Source: Butyrivibrio sp. NC2007
GTDB lineage: Bacteria > Bacillota > Clostridia > Lachnospirales > Lachnospiraceae
Length of the DNA stretch: 64,000 nucleotides
Assembly (NCBI RefSeq): GCF_000421405.1
Contig: NZ_ATWY01000002.1
Coordinates: 186,001 to 250,000 of the forward strand
Direction of reading: 5' to 3'
Made by a program: the position numbers and the translations under genes. Of this stretch, positions 32,822 through 42,985 are shown in pieces (position 1 is the stretch's first letter; each line of letters begins with the position of its first letter). The notes below the pieces were generated by a model. That model saw only the letters and a list, made by a program, of their open reading frames with translations. It ran no database searches and was not told the DNA's origin.

Positions 32822-33472
32822 TTAATTCTGTTTTCTGATGTGCTTGCTCTCTTCTGCTGCTTTTATAACGTCGGGCTCAGTTCCGGTTTCGCTGACTTCT
32901 CCGGTTGCTTCGCACCTTACAGTCACACGGTTCGAGCCTCCCACGGTACAGGTAAACATGGTAAAATCCCACTCTCCTGCTTCCATCTCCTCCACATCAT
33001 AAGCACCTAAAGTCTCGATGTTGGCAACCTTATAGTGGAAGCTGATCCCGTTCATATCCGTCACGATAACCTCTTCACCGGTCTTAAGCTCGGGAAGTGT
33101 GCCGAAATGTTCCACGTAATTGTGACCACAGACGATCAGGTCGTTATCGTAAGCAGAGCCCTTGTATCTGCACACAGAAACCTTGGCATTGTCCTTACTC
33201 CACTCATCCTGAATAGGTAGTAAAAGACCTAATGACGGAATCTGCACTGTTCCGATAAAACTTCTGCCTTCCACATCCACAATGGGCATTGGCCCATTAA
33301 AATCACTTGGAAGCACCGTGTCAGGCATCTGCTGTATAACGCCAAGCAGGAGATTGTCAGATGAGGCTCCTGCCTGGGCGTTCTCGTCAAAGTTATGTTT
33401 GACGATGTAAGCAGCAATACATATTAGAATTACGCCAATGGCGATGTAGATATATCCTTGAATTTTTTTCAT
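32822..33472 (-). CDS. Second sortase of the pilus operon (class D/B-like)
   Basis: A 216-aa protein with one N-terminal TM (about residues 7-24) and a sortase beta-barrel with the catalytic triad visible: His117 (VCGHNY), Cys175 (FTCTVGG) and Arg182 (NRVTVRC). It lacks the C-terminal TM and the lid of class C pilin polymerases, so it is more like a housekeeping or class D enzyme. It could attach finished pili to peptidoglycan (inference). The start overlaps the pilin stop by 4 bp (ATGA). Last gene of the operon. Confidence 0.88.
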   Translation of the reverse strand: MKKIQGYIYIAIGVILICIAAYIVKHNFDENAQAGASSDNLLLGVIQQMPDTVLPSDFNGPMPIVDVEGRSFIGTVQIPSLGLLLPIQDEWSKDNAKVSVCRYKGSAYDNDLIVCGHNYVEHFGTLPELKTGEEVIVTDMNGISFHYKVANIETLGAYDVEEMEAGEWDFTMFTCTVGGSNRVTVRCEATGEVSETGTEPDVIKAAEESKHIRKQN

Positions 33473-34587
33473 GCGTTCTTACTGTTCTTCCTGATGCCTT
33501 TGATGATCAAAAATACGCCGGTGATAACAAGAATAGGAAGTGGCCACCAAAGCTGGCCTGTCTGAGGAAGTCTTCTGGCTCCGAGAACCTGTGGAAGATT
33601 CCTTATTGCGCCAAGCACGTCAGGAAGATCCGGTGTTCCCGGGGGATTATCTCCCGGAGGGGTGTCACCCGGCGGAGGCGGATTATCCCCCGGCGGATTG
33701 GAGGGCGTATAGCTGTTTGTAATGGTGTAAACCACAACTCCACCGTCTCCAAATACAGGGCCTGAAATGCTTACATTATATGAAACATCTCCGGTATAGG
33801 ACTCCTCAAATGACCATGTATAACCCGGCTTGTCCTCCCAGGAATAGCTCCATCCCGTATCCTGGCTGAGTGTAACAGTATCATACGCTTCTCCGTCACG
33901 CTTTATCACAACAGTGATAGATTGTGGTCTGTACTGTTCACCTCCTGCATCAGCCCATCTCTTGTAGAGAGAAAACTTAGCTTTTTCAACAAGGAATCTC
34001 TCACACTTGGCAAAAGCCTCTGCAACATAATATGTATCATCGTAGATCCATTCGTCAGTCTCTTCATCAAGCTGTGGAACAGATACTAAAAAGCTTGAGA
34101 AAACATATGTGCAGTCATCCTCTTCTACCACTGCACTCTTTACCAGATATATACCAAGGTCCAGGTTTTCAAAAACAGCTTTTCCGTCTTCATCTGTCAC
34201 ACCGGTAATTGCATCAGCAGAGTGGTTGGTGATCGCCTCGGACTCTACAGCTCTTAAAACCTTGCTCCATGTATCAGCTGCAGTGTCTTTATCGGTAATG
34301 GTGCTAAGATCAATATCTGTCAGCGTATTATATGGAGAGTCCAGTTCAAAAGAAAAACCATCCTCCAAAACAGATGCGATCTTGTATATTGAAACTTCTA
34401 TCCCCTTAAAGTTCTGATAGGAATCTGTTCCATCCTCTTTGAATCTGTATGTTATGGTGAGCTTGCCCTTTTTGCCTTTGTCTATCGGCTCTCTTGCATA
34501 GGAGGTAAAAGACATTCCGCCCACCACCAGGAGCATCGCCATAACAAAAGCCAGTATTCTGCTGATCCTGTTCATAAACTTATTCAT
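33469..34587 (-). CDS. Minor/basal LPXTG pilin with Cna_B-type domain
   Basis: This 372-aa surface protein has a signal peptide (hydrophobic stretch LAFVMAMLLVVGGMSFTSYA), an N-terminal domain (residues 40-190), a Cna_B-like fold (about 195-290: ITVVIKRDGEAYDTVTLSQ, YTITNSYTP), a Pro/Gly/Asp-rich stalk (PPGDNPPPPGDTPPGDNPPG), then the sorting signal LPQTG, a hydrophobic span and a basic tail. The Pro-rich stalk near the sorting signal is typical of basal pilins anchored to the wall. It is directly upstream of the second sortase, which may act on it. Confidence 0.87.
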   Translation of the reverse strand: MNKFMNRISRILAFVMAMLLVVGGMSFTSYAREPIDKGKKGKLTITYRFKEDGTDSYQNFKGIEVSIYKIASVLEDGFSFELDSPYNTLTDIDLSTITDKDTAADTWSKVLRAVESEAITNHSADAITGVTDEDGKAVFENLDLGIYLVKSAVVEEDDCTYVFSSFLVSVPQLDEETDEWIYDDTYYVAEAFAKCERFLVEKAKFSLYKRWADAGGEQYRPQSITVVIKRDGEAYDTVTLSQDTGWSYSWEDKPGYTWSFEESYTGDVSYNVSISGPVFGDGGVVVYTITNSYTPSNPPGDNPPPPGDTPPGDNPPGTPDLPDVLGAIRNLPQVLGARRLPQTGQLWWPLPILVITGVFLIIKGIRKNSKNA

Positions 34588-34612
34588 AAATCGGTTTCCT
34601 CAATTAAAAAGC

Positions 34613-35464
34613 TCAACGTTCCTTCCCGGGTCTTCTGGTTCTTATCAGGAAGATGATAAATGCTAAAAGAAGCATCGGCGCACCTATAAACGGCGCCATA
34701 TAAATTGAATTGTACCTGGTCGCATCTGCCGGTACCAAAAGTCTCGTCTCTTCGTTATAATCAACACGCTTTGCCCGCACCAAAAGTCTGTGGGTGTTTA
34801 CGCCGTAAGGCGTACACGTTACCAGCGTGACATATTCTTTTCCATCAAATATTCCAAGTCCCCCTGTATCTTCCGGAAGCACAATATTGATGCTGTCCAC
34901 CTGATAAGCAAAGGTCTTGTCCAGTATATGTAATAAAAATGTATCCCCAACTATCATCTGATCAAGGTCAGTAAAAAGCTTCGCAGACGGAAGTCCCCTG
35001 TGCCCCGACAAAATAGTGTGGGTTGAAGTAGTTCCCGTTGGAAAAGAAGAACCTTCAAGATGTCCTATTCCAACCTGCAGAACCGATTCCTCGGTTCCAT
35101 GATATATCGGAAGGTTAACTCCGATATTCTCAATCTCAATTGTTCCTATAATTCCTGTACCGGTGGGATCAAAGGTATCATAATACCTGTCCTTCATCTC
35201 ACCCTCAAGCCTTAAAAATGTACTTGCCTGCGCATCCGCAAGCTCCTCATTAAATTTGTAGGCCTCTTCCCAAAACTTACTGTAATCTTCTTTGGTCAGA
35301 TTGGCAACAGCCTCATCATAATTTGACACTGCCCTGCTCTGATGCTTGGAATTGATATAGTTACTCACAGATGGATAAAGAAATATCCCAAGCCCAACCA
35401 GAAAAATAAGTCCGAATATTATGTTGGGAAGCTGCTTTTTGAAAACCTTTTTAGCCATATACAT
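34613..35464 (-). CDS. Class C sortase (pilin polymerase)
   Basis: A 283-aa membrane sortase with TM segments at both ends (about 14-32 and 252-272), and the triad His155 (LSGHRGLPSAKLFTDLD), Cys217 (TLVTCTPYGVNTHR) and Arg226. The TLVTCTPYG signature and the C-terminal TM are hallmarks of class C sortases that link pilin subunits. The ATG at 35464 has AAAGGTAG upstream. It is located between the major and minor pilin genes, as in Gram-positive pilus islands. Confidence 0.95.
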   Translation of the reverse strand: MYMAKKVFKKQLPNIIFGLIFLVGLGIFLYPSVSNYINSKHQSRAVSNYDEAVANLTKEDYSKFWEEAYKFNEELADAQASTFLRLEGEMKDRYYDTFDPTGTGIIGTIEIENIGVNLPIYHGTEESVLQVGIGHLEGSSFPTGTTSTHTILSGHRGLPSAKLFTDLDQMIVGDTFLLHILDKTFAYQVDSINIVLPEDTGGLGIFDGKEYVTLVTCTPYGVNTHRLLVRAKRVDYNEETRLLVPADATRYNSIYMAPFIGAPMLLLAFIIFLIRTRRPGKER

Positions 35465-35489
35465 TTGCTACCTTTGAATCGATTCTGCA

Positions 35490-35523
35490 TTTCCGGTCAA
35501 AAGCTGCAGCCCCTGACCGGAAA
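35490..35523 (-). other. Intercistronic hairpin between major pilin and sortase C
   Basis: TTTCCGGTCA and TGACCGGAAA (10-bp perfect arms) enclose an inner partly self-complementary CTGCAG core. No T-run follows, so it is not a classical terminator. It may stabilise pilin mRNA or reduce read-through to the sortase gene (inference). Confidence 0.6.
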
Positions 35524-35590
35524 CACAGTAAGTTTCATATAAGAAACAAGATTCAAATTATATATTTAACTTTTTCACACCCTTAAAAAA

Positions 35591-37207
35591 TCACTCAGCA
35601 TCTGCCTTTCTGCGAACGATGAAGTAAGCAACTCCGGCAACGATGAGAAGTCCGCCAACGATGTAGAAGATTGTTGTACCGATTCCACCGGTTGAAGGAA
35701 GGAGTGTACCAGTTTTATTAACAACAGAAAGTTCTGTAAATGTTGCACCTTTACTTGTTTTTGATACCTCTATCTTTGTCTGAGAAGTATTGTTATCGCC
35801 CTGTGCTGAATCAGTGTTTGAATCAATTACAAAAGTAACAGGTTCTGCAAGAAGATTGAATCCCTCAGGAGCTTTTGTCTCAGTAAGCGAGTAAGTGTCA
35901 GCATCCAGACCGGAAATATAAAGTTTACCGGATTTTGGTGTTACTAACTTAGTTGTTGATTTTTCATCAGCACTTGTTGCGACCCTGTAAGTTGCTGCAT
36001 CTTTATCATTGCCAGCGCTTATCTGTACAAGACTAATCAAACTATTTGCACTTGACGTAAGTGAAAGTGTAAACTCAGCTCCTTCAAGTGGTTTATCAGA
36101 CTCGTCAACCTTTATGATGTCCACAGGATATGTATAGGTTCTTGTCCAATCCCATTCTGTTTCACCTGCGTTACCATAGGTTATTTTTGAATGGTTATCA
36201 TTACCGCCGCCATATTTATTACTTGATTCCTTATCATAAACTACAGCGTTTGAATTAAGTGTTGCTGAATAAGTGATCGTGATCGTTGTTGCCTCTGTAA
36301 GAGTCTCAGTATAGCTGTTCTTAAATACAACCTGGAATGTATCTGTACCTATATTACTTGTTTCTAAAGTATATTGCTCTGAGCCAAGGGTTGTTTCTCC
36401 ATTTTTTACGACAACTGACTTTGAATCAAAAGTAAGACCTGAAGTCATTGCATCGTGAAAAACTACATTGGTTGATCCACCGGCAGGAATTGTCACTGTA
36501 GACTTGTAATTAACTACCTGCCCAATATTGGCATCATTTTTATCACCGAAAGAACGTGCTGAATCCTCTTCAACTTTCTTCTCTGATGTAGGAATTTCAT
36601 TTTTTTCATTTATGGTTACTGAACTGTTAACAGTATCAATACCAACAAGAGCACCAACAGAGGAGCTTACCATGTAATAACCATAGTCTAATTCAGAAAA
36701 AGATGCCCCCTCTTCATCGGCAGTTGTCTCAGCATCAGCTGAAACAGGTGATCCCTCCTTAACAGCATATGCCTGTGCTGCCTTAGCAAAAGCAGCGATA
36801 GCTGTTTTATCGTTTCCTGTAGTACTATCAGAGGTATCAGTATTACTCCATTTAACATAATACTTTGTTTCTGAACCGGTTACCTTTGTTAATTCCAGAT
36901 ATTTAGTCTGTGAACTTACAAATCCGTACCACTTACTTGTTGAATCAATAGTATATACACCACTTTCCCCGCTAATACCAGCAGCCTCAAAGTCAAAAAT
37001 TTTATAAAGCTTGTATTTCTCACCTTTAACTGCCTTATTTACCGTAATCGATCCTTTAGCTGCAGTGCCATTCTGTGTATTTGCACTCTGTTCTGTTCCA
37101 GCTCCATCTACAATTGAAGTGTTTTCTCCTGCAAATGCAGTAACACTCATTCCCATGACCATTGTTGCTGCCAGGATTCCGGTTAATAGTTTCTTAATTC
37201 CTTTCAT
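35591..37207 (-). CDS. Major LPXTG pilin (fimbrial isopeptide domain)
   Basis: This 538-aa pilin has a signal peptide (KKLLTGILAATMVMGMSVTAFA), an N-terminal domain with a Lys-rich region, a D2-type isopeptide domain (about 210-345: VNYKSTVTIPAGGSTNVVFHD, VVFKNSYTE), and a Cna_B/SpaA domain (about 355-475) with an E-box, YSLTETKAPEGF. It ends with LPSTG, a hydrophobic helix and RRKADAE. Position and E-box make it the shaft subunit polymerised by the class C sortase. Confidence 0.94.
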   Translation of the reverse strand: MKGIKKLLTGILAATMVMGMSVTAFAGENTSIVDGAGTEQSANTQNGTAAKGSITVNKAVKGEKYKLYKIFDFEAAGISGESGVYTIDSTSKWYGFVSSQTKYLELTKVTGSETKYYVKWSNTDTSDSTTGNDKTAIAAFAKAAQAYAVKEGSPVSADAETTADEEGASFSELDYGYYMVSSSVGALVGIDTVNSSVTINEKNEIPTSEKKVEEDSARSFGDKNDANIGQVVNYKSTVTIPAGGSTNVVFHDAMTSGLTFDSKSVVVKNGETTLGSEQYTLETSNIGTDTFQVVFKNSYTETLTEATTITITYSATLNSNAVVYDKESSNKYGGGNDNHSKITYGNAGETEWDWTRTYTYPVDIIKVDESDKPLEGAEFTLSLTSSANSLISLVQISAGNDKDAATYRVATSADEKSTTKLVTPKSGKLYISGLDADTYSLTETKAPEGFNLLAEPVTFVIDSNTDSAQGDNNTSQTKIEVSKTSKGATFTELSVVNKTGTLLPSTGGIGTTIFYIVGGLLIVAGVAYFIVRRKADAE

Positions 37208-37267
37208 TTTGTTTCCTCTCCTTTGAATCTTGTTATGTTTTTTAATGCCTTTGCATTTAAACCTTAC

Positions 37268-40200
37268 TTATGCAGGAACTTTGTCCTTCTTTTTCCTGTT
37301 TCTTGTGTAGGTAAATATTCCACCTACCAAAGCAAATCCAATAAATCCGATTCCTGCTGTCTTTATTGGTCCTTCACCTATTCCACCGGTTTTAGGCAGA
37401 GTATAAGGTGTTGTATGATTCCTTGTATTTGTGATTGTGATAGTACCTGAAGCTATTCCTCCCTGATCGTCGCTGTATGAGTCATCATAGTAATAACTTC
37501 TTACCTCCTTGGCAAAATACAACCATTTGTACTTTGTATATGTACCATCATCTTTTTTCACATACTCATACTTGGGAAGGTCTACAGTCTTACCCTCAGA
37601 GTTCACCATTGTATCAACTGTCCTTGTCCAATCCGGGCCTGTAAGAGTTACTGCTTCAGAAAAACTGTCATCCTCTTTACCTGTTAAGGATCCGGTAGTA
37701 CTTGCCGCGTCAGGCGATGAAATGCTATATGTTACCATTGATTCATCACCGGTTCCAACGCTGTATATCAGATTGATCTCAGTGTTTTCAGTTATCGTTG
37801 TACTCCATGAAACTCTCTGAATCATATCAGCCACAACCATTTTTTCTGAAAAATTAACTGCATCGCCATTTATATAGAGATCAGGAATTTGCTTTGTCCA
37901 TTGACCATTCCATACTGAAAACTCAAATGTAAGGACTGAACCATTCTCAACTGAAGGAAGTCCGATACTCTGAACACTCTTGCCACCGTTGCTGGAATCT
38001 CTTCTAACTATATTTACATTCCAGTATCTGGATGAGTCATCGTTCACCAATGAACCATATCGTCTTCCAAGGACAACTTCTACAGAGTCAGGCTGAACCG
38101 AGTTGTCAGTATTGTCTTCATATACCCAGTCCTTATGCAGAGTAATTGATGTCCCTTCTTTTTCATTCTCAAAGAGAACATCAGATCCGCCGGATAAATA
38201 CTTTCCTCCCAGATCTTCGAAGTTTTTTGGAACTGAGTAAGCTGTTTGTTCTCCTTCATCATTCATGATGCAGAAATACAGTTTTTTATTACTCTTAATG
38301 TATCCTTCCGGCTCTTTGATCTCTTCCAGATAATAAGCTGTGTTATAATCCAAATCCGAAATAGATACATGGCCATCCATGGCTGTTCCAAGCTCTGTTC
38401 CCGTGCCCGTTGTGAATGTAAGCTTGGTATCTTTGAAGTCATCGGCGTCCGCATCATATTTATACAATGCAAAGCTTGCTCCGCTCAGATAAATATTGTA
38501 GTTATCTGCATCAACCTTATATAACTCAATTCCCTTGGCATTGAGATGACCTTCAGCATCCTGCAGCCAAAGTGCTTTATCAACGCTTACAGTATTCTTT
38601 TCAATGGCAATTCCATCCAGTGTCGCTGTATTTGTTGTGTATATATTGGCGTTCTTCTGACCGGAGAAATAGTAGTCATATGCTACGACAATGTGCATAT
38701 TGTCAGGTATTGTAAGTTCCAAATTATTGATTACGCTATATAGATCTCCATTCCATTCATTTTCAGTAAGAAGCTCAGGATTTGTACTGCTGAGCTTATA
38801 TGAATACTTTGAAGAATCCAGTTCAACTCTCTCCAGATCAGTGCCATCCTCAGCCTTAGGAACGTAGTATACCTTAAGAGAACCTTCAACCAGCTTGACA
38901 CTGACATGGTTTGCACCATCCTTCACAGTGTATCTGGTCTCCATAGAATCCCTAAGCGTGATCTCATCACCTTTTTCAAAAAGATCTGCTGCACCAGGAT
39001 TAACATCAAGTTCATACTCAAGAGTATTTATCTTCCCTTCGACTGTATTTCCTTTCTTGGAAAGTGCAGTCTCAGTTTTTGTTATTGTCTGACCCTGGGT
39101 ATCAAATCCCAATTTATTATCTTTCTCATTATGAAGATAAACGGTATTGTTAAAATAACCTGTATTGTTATTGGCACCCCAGTCATAATCAGACTTAATC
39201 TTTGCTCTTACTCTAAAGTAGTAAGTCTTTCCAAGAGCATTCTGCGTGTCAAAACTTATGACAATATTCCCCTCACTGTTAAAAGCTTTAGTGAATGACA
39301 CTGAGCCCAGGGATGCACTTCCATCCGAAAGATTCTCAGCATTATTGAAACTGTCATTGTCAGCCACTTCAAGTCCGTAAACCGTCTCCCCCTTAACAAC
39401 AGTTTCTGTTATAAGTTCAACGTCTTTTGGGAGAATCTCAGTTATCTTTAAGGTTTCATAATCAGTGAGAGTAGGAACCGAAACTTTTATCTTCCATGTC
39501 AGAATTCCACTCCGATAAAGTGTATCGGTATAGTACTCATATTTTGAGTCATCCGCATTTCCCTGACCATCATATTTCATGAGCATAGGCTCGTATGTGG
39601 TCTTGTCTGTTGCTTTATAGTTCTTAGAGAAGACATAAGCAGTATTCTCAAATGTCTTTTTTGAAAAGCCATCGCCAATATACCCCTTTGTGTCATACTC
39701 TACCTCAAAATCATTATCTTTAAGATCTGCCTTGACAACTATACTGTAATTCTTGTAGCCGGTGACAGAATCTCCTATGGTACATTGATCTCCTTTTGTA
39801 AGAACAACTTTGTCTTTTCCAAACCTGGCAGCAAATAGGTTATATACCCTTTCCAACTCACTTTCTTCAATCACTTCATTGCTGTCGGCTATCTCATCAT
39901 AAAATGTCCAATACTCTTTGTTATCAGCACCTTCATTCCTGACTATTGGAGCTTTTAAGGTCACTTTCCAAGAAACAGCTACAGTTCCATCGCCATTAAC
40001 AGACAGACCATTATTCTTTTTATCTATAACAGTCACATCTTGTCCAAGATAGTCGGACTCTGCTTTTACAGTATTACCACTGTCCGGCTTATCAGGATCT
40101 AATCTTATAGATGCCTCATTGATCAATTTACCGTATACCAAGTCAAGATCAGAATAATTATATTTATAGGTTATCTTGTAGGTGTTGTAATCATCCTCCT

Positions 40201-42208
40201 CAAACTTATAAACGCCATCTGTTATATTCTTTTTGAAACTCGTTCCATCAGTAAGAGAAGTAAATGTCATCTCTCCTGAAAATGGAGTCAATACATCATT
40301 ATTACCATCCGAAGCTTTTGTGTAGATAATATCCTTTAGTGTATATCCCTTCAGATTCTTATTATTTTCATTAAGTATAATTGTCCATGTTACTTCATGG
40401 TTGTCATAATCAGTTGCCTTTTTACTGATATAAGGCTGATTTCCTTCTATATCAGTCGTTATAGTAGATGTCTTCTCTATTGTTTCATCAGATTTAACTG
40501 ACGCCTTATTTTCAAGTATCTTTTTTTGGCTCTGATTCTTTAGTGTATCGGGAAGTTTATATGTATACTCAACAATGTAGTATTCTTCTTCGCCTAACTT
40601 CTCCAGGGACATGGCAAAGGTATTGTCATTCCTGGTTACAGAAACATTCTTGCTTGTTGCCGTACCATCTTTTGAATATTTTGTGACCGTAAACGTGCTT
40701 ATATTTGTGGTTTTCAAGGCACTTGTCAATTCATTATCACCCTGAACAGACATAACATCATTTAGTTTAATGATGTCGCCGGATCCATTTTTGGAACTGA
40801 CTTTTATTCTGTATGCAATCGTTCCGTTACTCTCGTTGTATCCGCCTTTATTGTCATCAACGATCTTATCTACCGAAATATCCGAATTGTCTCCTGTAAT
40901 GACATTTACCTTGAAGGTTACATCATCAGAAAGCTTATACACTACCTCATCTTCGCTTTCCTTTTTGTTATCCTTCACAGAAGCGTTAAAAGTAAAATCG
41001 CCTGTCATAGGAAGAGTTTCATTTAGTTTTGCAAATTCAGGATTAATAGTAAAATTAACCTTTGCGTTACTGCCATCAGCATCTCTGGAAATCTCAAAAG
41101 TTCCAATCTGTACTCCATCTCTGTATACTTTCCCATTGGGATGTGACCAGCTTGGAATTATACCGTATTGTGAAAGGTCATAACTAAATGTATTATTTGT
41201 ACTGCTGATAGTCCCTACTCCAAGAACGAAGTCAGCATTAAATTTCACCTCGTCATTTTCATCGGCTTCAATTTTTTGAATATTTGAATCAGTGCTTTTA
41301 TATGTAACCCCGTTTACAATCATTTCTGCATAGGTTACAGTCATACCCGGTGAACTGGTGTCTGTTCCACTGTTCGCTGTTCCCTCAGTAACTATCTGGC
41401 CGTCTGCTGCATAAACCTTCAGCGGAGCAAACAGGTTAAAAAAACTCCCAAAAGCCGATGCTTGGAACCCACTCTCTTTTGCTTCATCGATGATTTCCTG
41501 TTTAACCTCTTCGTTAAACTCGATCTTTATGCCACCCTCGTCTGTGAGCTCAGCATTTCCCGAGCCATCCAGCATGGTAGTCTTCTCAATATCTACAAAA
41601 TCAAGTTCCTCAGGAATTTCCAGCTTTATATCATCACTAAGCTTAGCTTCATCCGGAAGATCATAATTATATGTGATCCTGATATAATCACCTTTTACGA
41701 CATCTTCCTTTGCAATTACTTCCCAGGTTCCATCCTCCAGTCTTCTCTCTATAACTGTGGATGTAACATAATCTGCCACGTTAACACTGTCCGGAATATC
41801 AAGTCCAAGATCAGAAGCCGTTTTCTCTGTATTCTCTGTATTCTCTGTATTTTCTTTTTCTTCCTTATTTGCCTCTTCAGTAATAGGTGTTTTTTCCTCA
41901 GCCACCTCCTGCTGTACTTCTGACGTGGCAACATCAGGCTCTGAAGCATCAACTACATCAGTATTCTCACCATCCCCGCTCATAGTCTCTTCGATAAGCT
42001 GCTGCTCATATTCAGCATCTGCCGTCTCCAGGATGAGTCCGACAGACTCAGCTCCTTCCTCAGTCATAGCAGTAGCGGGCTTGTTCAGAATATAAAGTGT
42101 GATTGTTCCTGTTAAAAGAGACAGGCAAAGAACGAATGCCAACCACTTTTTATAATTTGAATGCTTTCTTATGTAGTTTGCCGCGCGAGACTCATCAATT
42201 TTGCGCAT
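37268..42208 (-). CDS. Large LPXTG surface adhesin, likely pilus tip (1646 aa)
   Basis: A long secreted protein. A basic N-terminus and TM-like signal (WLAFVLCLSLLTGTITLYIL) are followed by an acidic, Glu/Thr/Asn-rich linker with NTE repeats (about 100-130). Then comes a long series of beta-rich adhesin and isopeptide domains (about 150-1280), a SpaA/Cna_B domain near 1290-1385 (LYKVDADNYNIYLSGASFAL, E-box YYLEEIKEPEGY), and another Cna_B region to about 1600. It ends with the sorting signal LPKTG plus helix and KKKDKVPA tail. No integrin-type MIDAS motif was seen. Size and first position among the pilins suggest the adhesive tip. Confidence 0.9.
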   Translation of the reverse strand: MRKIDESRAANYIRKHSNYKKWLAFVLCLSLLTGTITLYILNKPATAMTEEGAESVGLILETADAEYEQQLIEETMSGDGENTDVVDASEPDVATSEVQQEVAEEKTPITEEANKEEKENTENTENTEKTASDLGLDIPDSVNVADYVTSTVIERRLEDGTWEVIAKEDVVKGDYIRITYNYDLPDEAKLSDDIKLEIPEELDFVDIEKTTMLDGSGNAELTDEGGIKIEFNEEVKQEIIDEAKESGFQASAFGSFFNLFAPLKVYAADGQIVTEGTANSGTDTSSPGMTVTYAEMIVNGVTYKSTDSNIQKIEADENDEVKFNADFVLGVGTISSTNNTFSYDLSQYGIIPSWSHPNGKVYRDGVQIGTFEISRDADGSNAKVNFTINPEFAKLNETLPMTGDFTFNASVKDNKKESEDEVVYKLSDDVTFKVNVITGDNSDISVDKIVDDNKGGYNESNGTIAYRIKVSSKNGSGDIIKLNDVMSVQGDNELTSALKTTNISTFTVTKYSKDGTATSKNVSVTRNDNTFAMSLEKLGEEEYYIVEYTYKLPDTLKNQSQKKILENKASVKSDETIEKTSTITTDIEGNQPYISKKATDYDNHEVTWTIILNENNKNLKGYTLKDIIYTKASDGNNDVLTPFSGEMTFTSLTDGTSFKKNITDGVYKFEEDDYNTYKITYKYNYSDLDLVYGKLINEASIRLDPDKPDSGNTVKAESDYLGQDVTVIDKKNNGLSVNGDGTVAVSWKVTLKAPIVRNEGADNKEYWTFYDEIADSNEVIEESELERVYNLFAARFGKDKVVLTKGDQCTIGDSVTGYKNYSIVVKADLKDNDFEVEYDTKGYIGDGFSKKTFENTAYVFSKNYKATDKTTYEPMLMKYDGQGNADDSKYEYYTDTLYRSGILTWKIKVSVPTLTDYETLKITEILPKDVELITETVVKGETVYGLEVADNDSFNNAENLSDGSASLGSVSFTKAFNSEGNIVISFDTQNALGKTYYFRVRAKIKSDYDWGANNNTGYFNNTVYLHNEKDNKLGFDTQGQTITKTETALSKKGNTVEGKINTLEYELDVNPGAADLFEKGDEITLRDSMETRYTVKDGANHVSVKLVEGSLKVYYVPKAEDGTDLERVELDSSKYSYKLSSTNPELLTENEWNGDLYSVINNLELTIPDNMHIVVAYDYYFSGQKNANIYTTNTATLDGIAIEKNTVSVDKALWLQDAEGHLNAKGIELYKVDADNYNIYLSGASFALYKYDADADDFKDTKLTFTTGTGTELGTAMDGHVSISDLDYNTAYYLEEIKEPEGYIKSNKKLYFCIMNDEGEQTAYSVPKNFEDLGGKYLSGGSDVLFENEKEGTSITLHKDWVYEDNTDNSVQPDSVEVVLGRRYGSLVNDDSSRYWNVNIVRRDSSNGGKSVQSIGLPSVENGSVLTFEFSVWNGQWTKQIPDLYINGDAVNFSEKMVVADMIQRVSWSTTITENTEINLIYSVGTGDESMVTYSISSPDAASTTGSLTGKEDDSFSEAVTLTGPDWTRTVDTMVNSEGKTVDLPKYEYVKKDDGTYTKYKWLYFAKEVRSYYYDDSYSDDQGGIASGTITITNTRNHTTPYTLPKTGGIGEGPIKTAGIGFIGFALVGGIFTYTRNRKKKDKVPA

Positions 42209-42406
42209 TTTTCATACCCCTGTTTACCTGAAAACCTGTGGTTTTCTGTGAATTTTGTGTGAAACTCGTTAAATCTTTATAAACTCTGCAGTTTTAATCA
42301 TGAAACAAATTGCATTTTACAAAATTAAATATTTAATATGATGTATCGAAAACGTTTAAGTAGACATCCCACAAAAGGGCAAAAAAATATATGCAGCTCA
42401 GAAGTC

Positions 42407-42985
42407 TTACATTCCGCCAAAGACATCAAAGGGATAAACCCTGAAAAATATCTTTCCTATGAGCTGTTCTTTTGTGACGCATCCTACAACACTTGATCTT
42501 GAATCAATGGATGCGCTTCTGTGATCGCCTAAAACAAAATATCTGTTCTCCGGAACCTGATACGGAAACTCGATGTCCGTTGGTTCAAGGCTCCTGTCTG
42601 AAACATAGTCCTCTGGAAGTTCAACTCCGTTGACCGATACCACTCCGTTTTCATCAATGTTTATCCAGTCTCCCGGGGAGCCTAAAACTCTTTTAACCAA
42701 AACCTTGTTGTTGTAGTAGAACGCCAGCAGATCTCCGGGTTCAAAAGTGCTTTGATTCTGAGCTATGACTATCTCTCCGGTCCGGAGGGTCGGTGTCATG
42801 GAATCTCCCGTAACCTTAAGTCCTGTCACAAAAAAACTTGAAATCAGGACCGACAGTGCTGCCACCGTTATTACAACGATCAGAGTATTTCGCAGAACCC
42901 TTCGGTATTCTTTTTTGCTGTTTACCCTCTTAAGCTCTTTTCTCAGATCTTCAACAGAAGGCTTAATGTTCTGTTCTTCACTCAT
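42407..42985 (-). CDS. Signal peptidase I of the pilus locus
   Basis: A 192-aa protein with a cytoplasmic N-terminus, one TM (about residues 34-53), catalytic Ser62 (TGDSMTPT) and Lys98 (VLVKRVLG), and box E (VLGDHRSASIDSR). All key residues are present, so it should be active, unlike the inactive SipA-type chaperones of some streptococcal pilus islands. It overlaps the coiled-coil gene upstream by 8 bp. It probably processes pilin precursors. Confidence 0.92.
   Translation of the reverse strand: MSEEQNIKPSVEDLRKELKRVNSKKEYRRVLRNTLIVVITVAALSVLISSFFVTGLKVTGDSMTPTLRTGEIVIAQNQSTFEPGDLLAFYYNNKVLVKRVLGSPGDWINIDENGVVSVNGVELPEDYVSDRSLEPTDIEFPYQVPENRYFVLGDHRSASIDSRSSVVGCVTKEQLIGKIFFRVYPFDVFGGM

Noticed and set aside
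42209..42406. A second riboswitch before the adhesin gene
   Set aside because: No GEMM blocks or other known aptamer could be found; only an AAACGTTT palindrome and AT-rich DNA.
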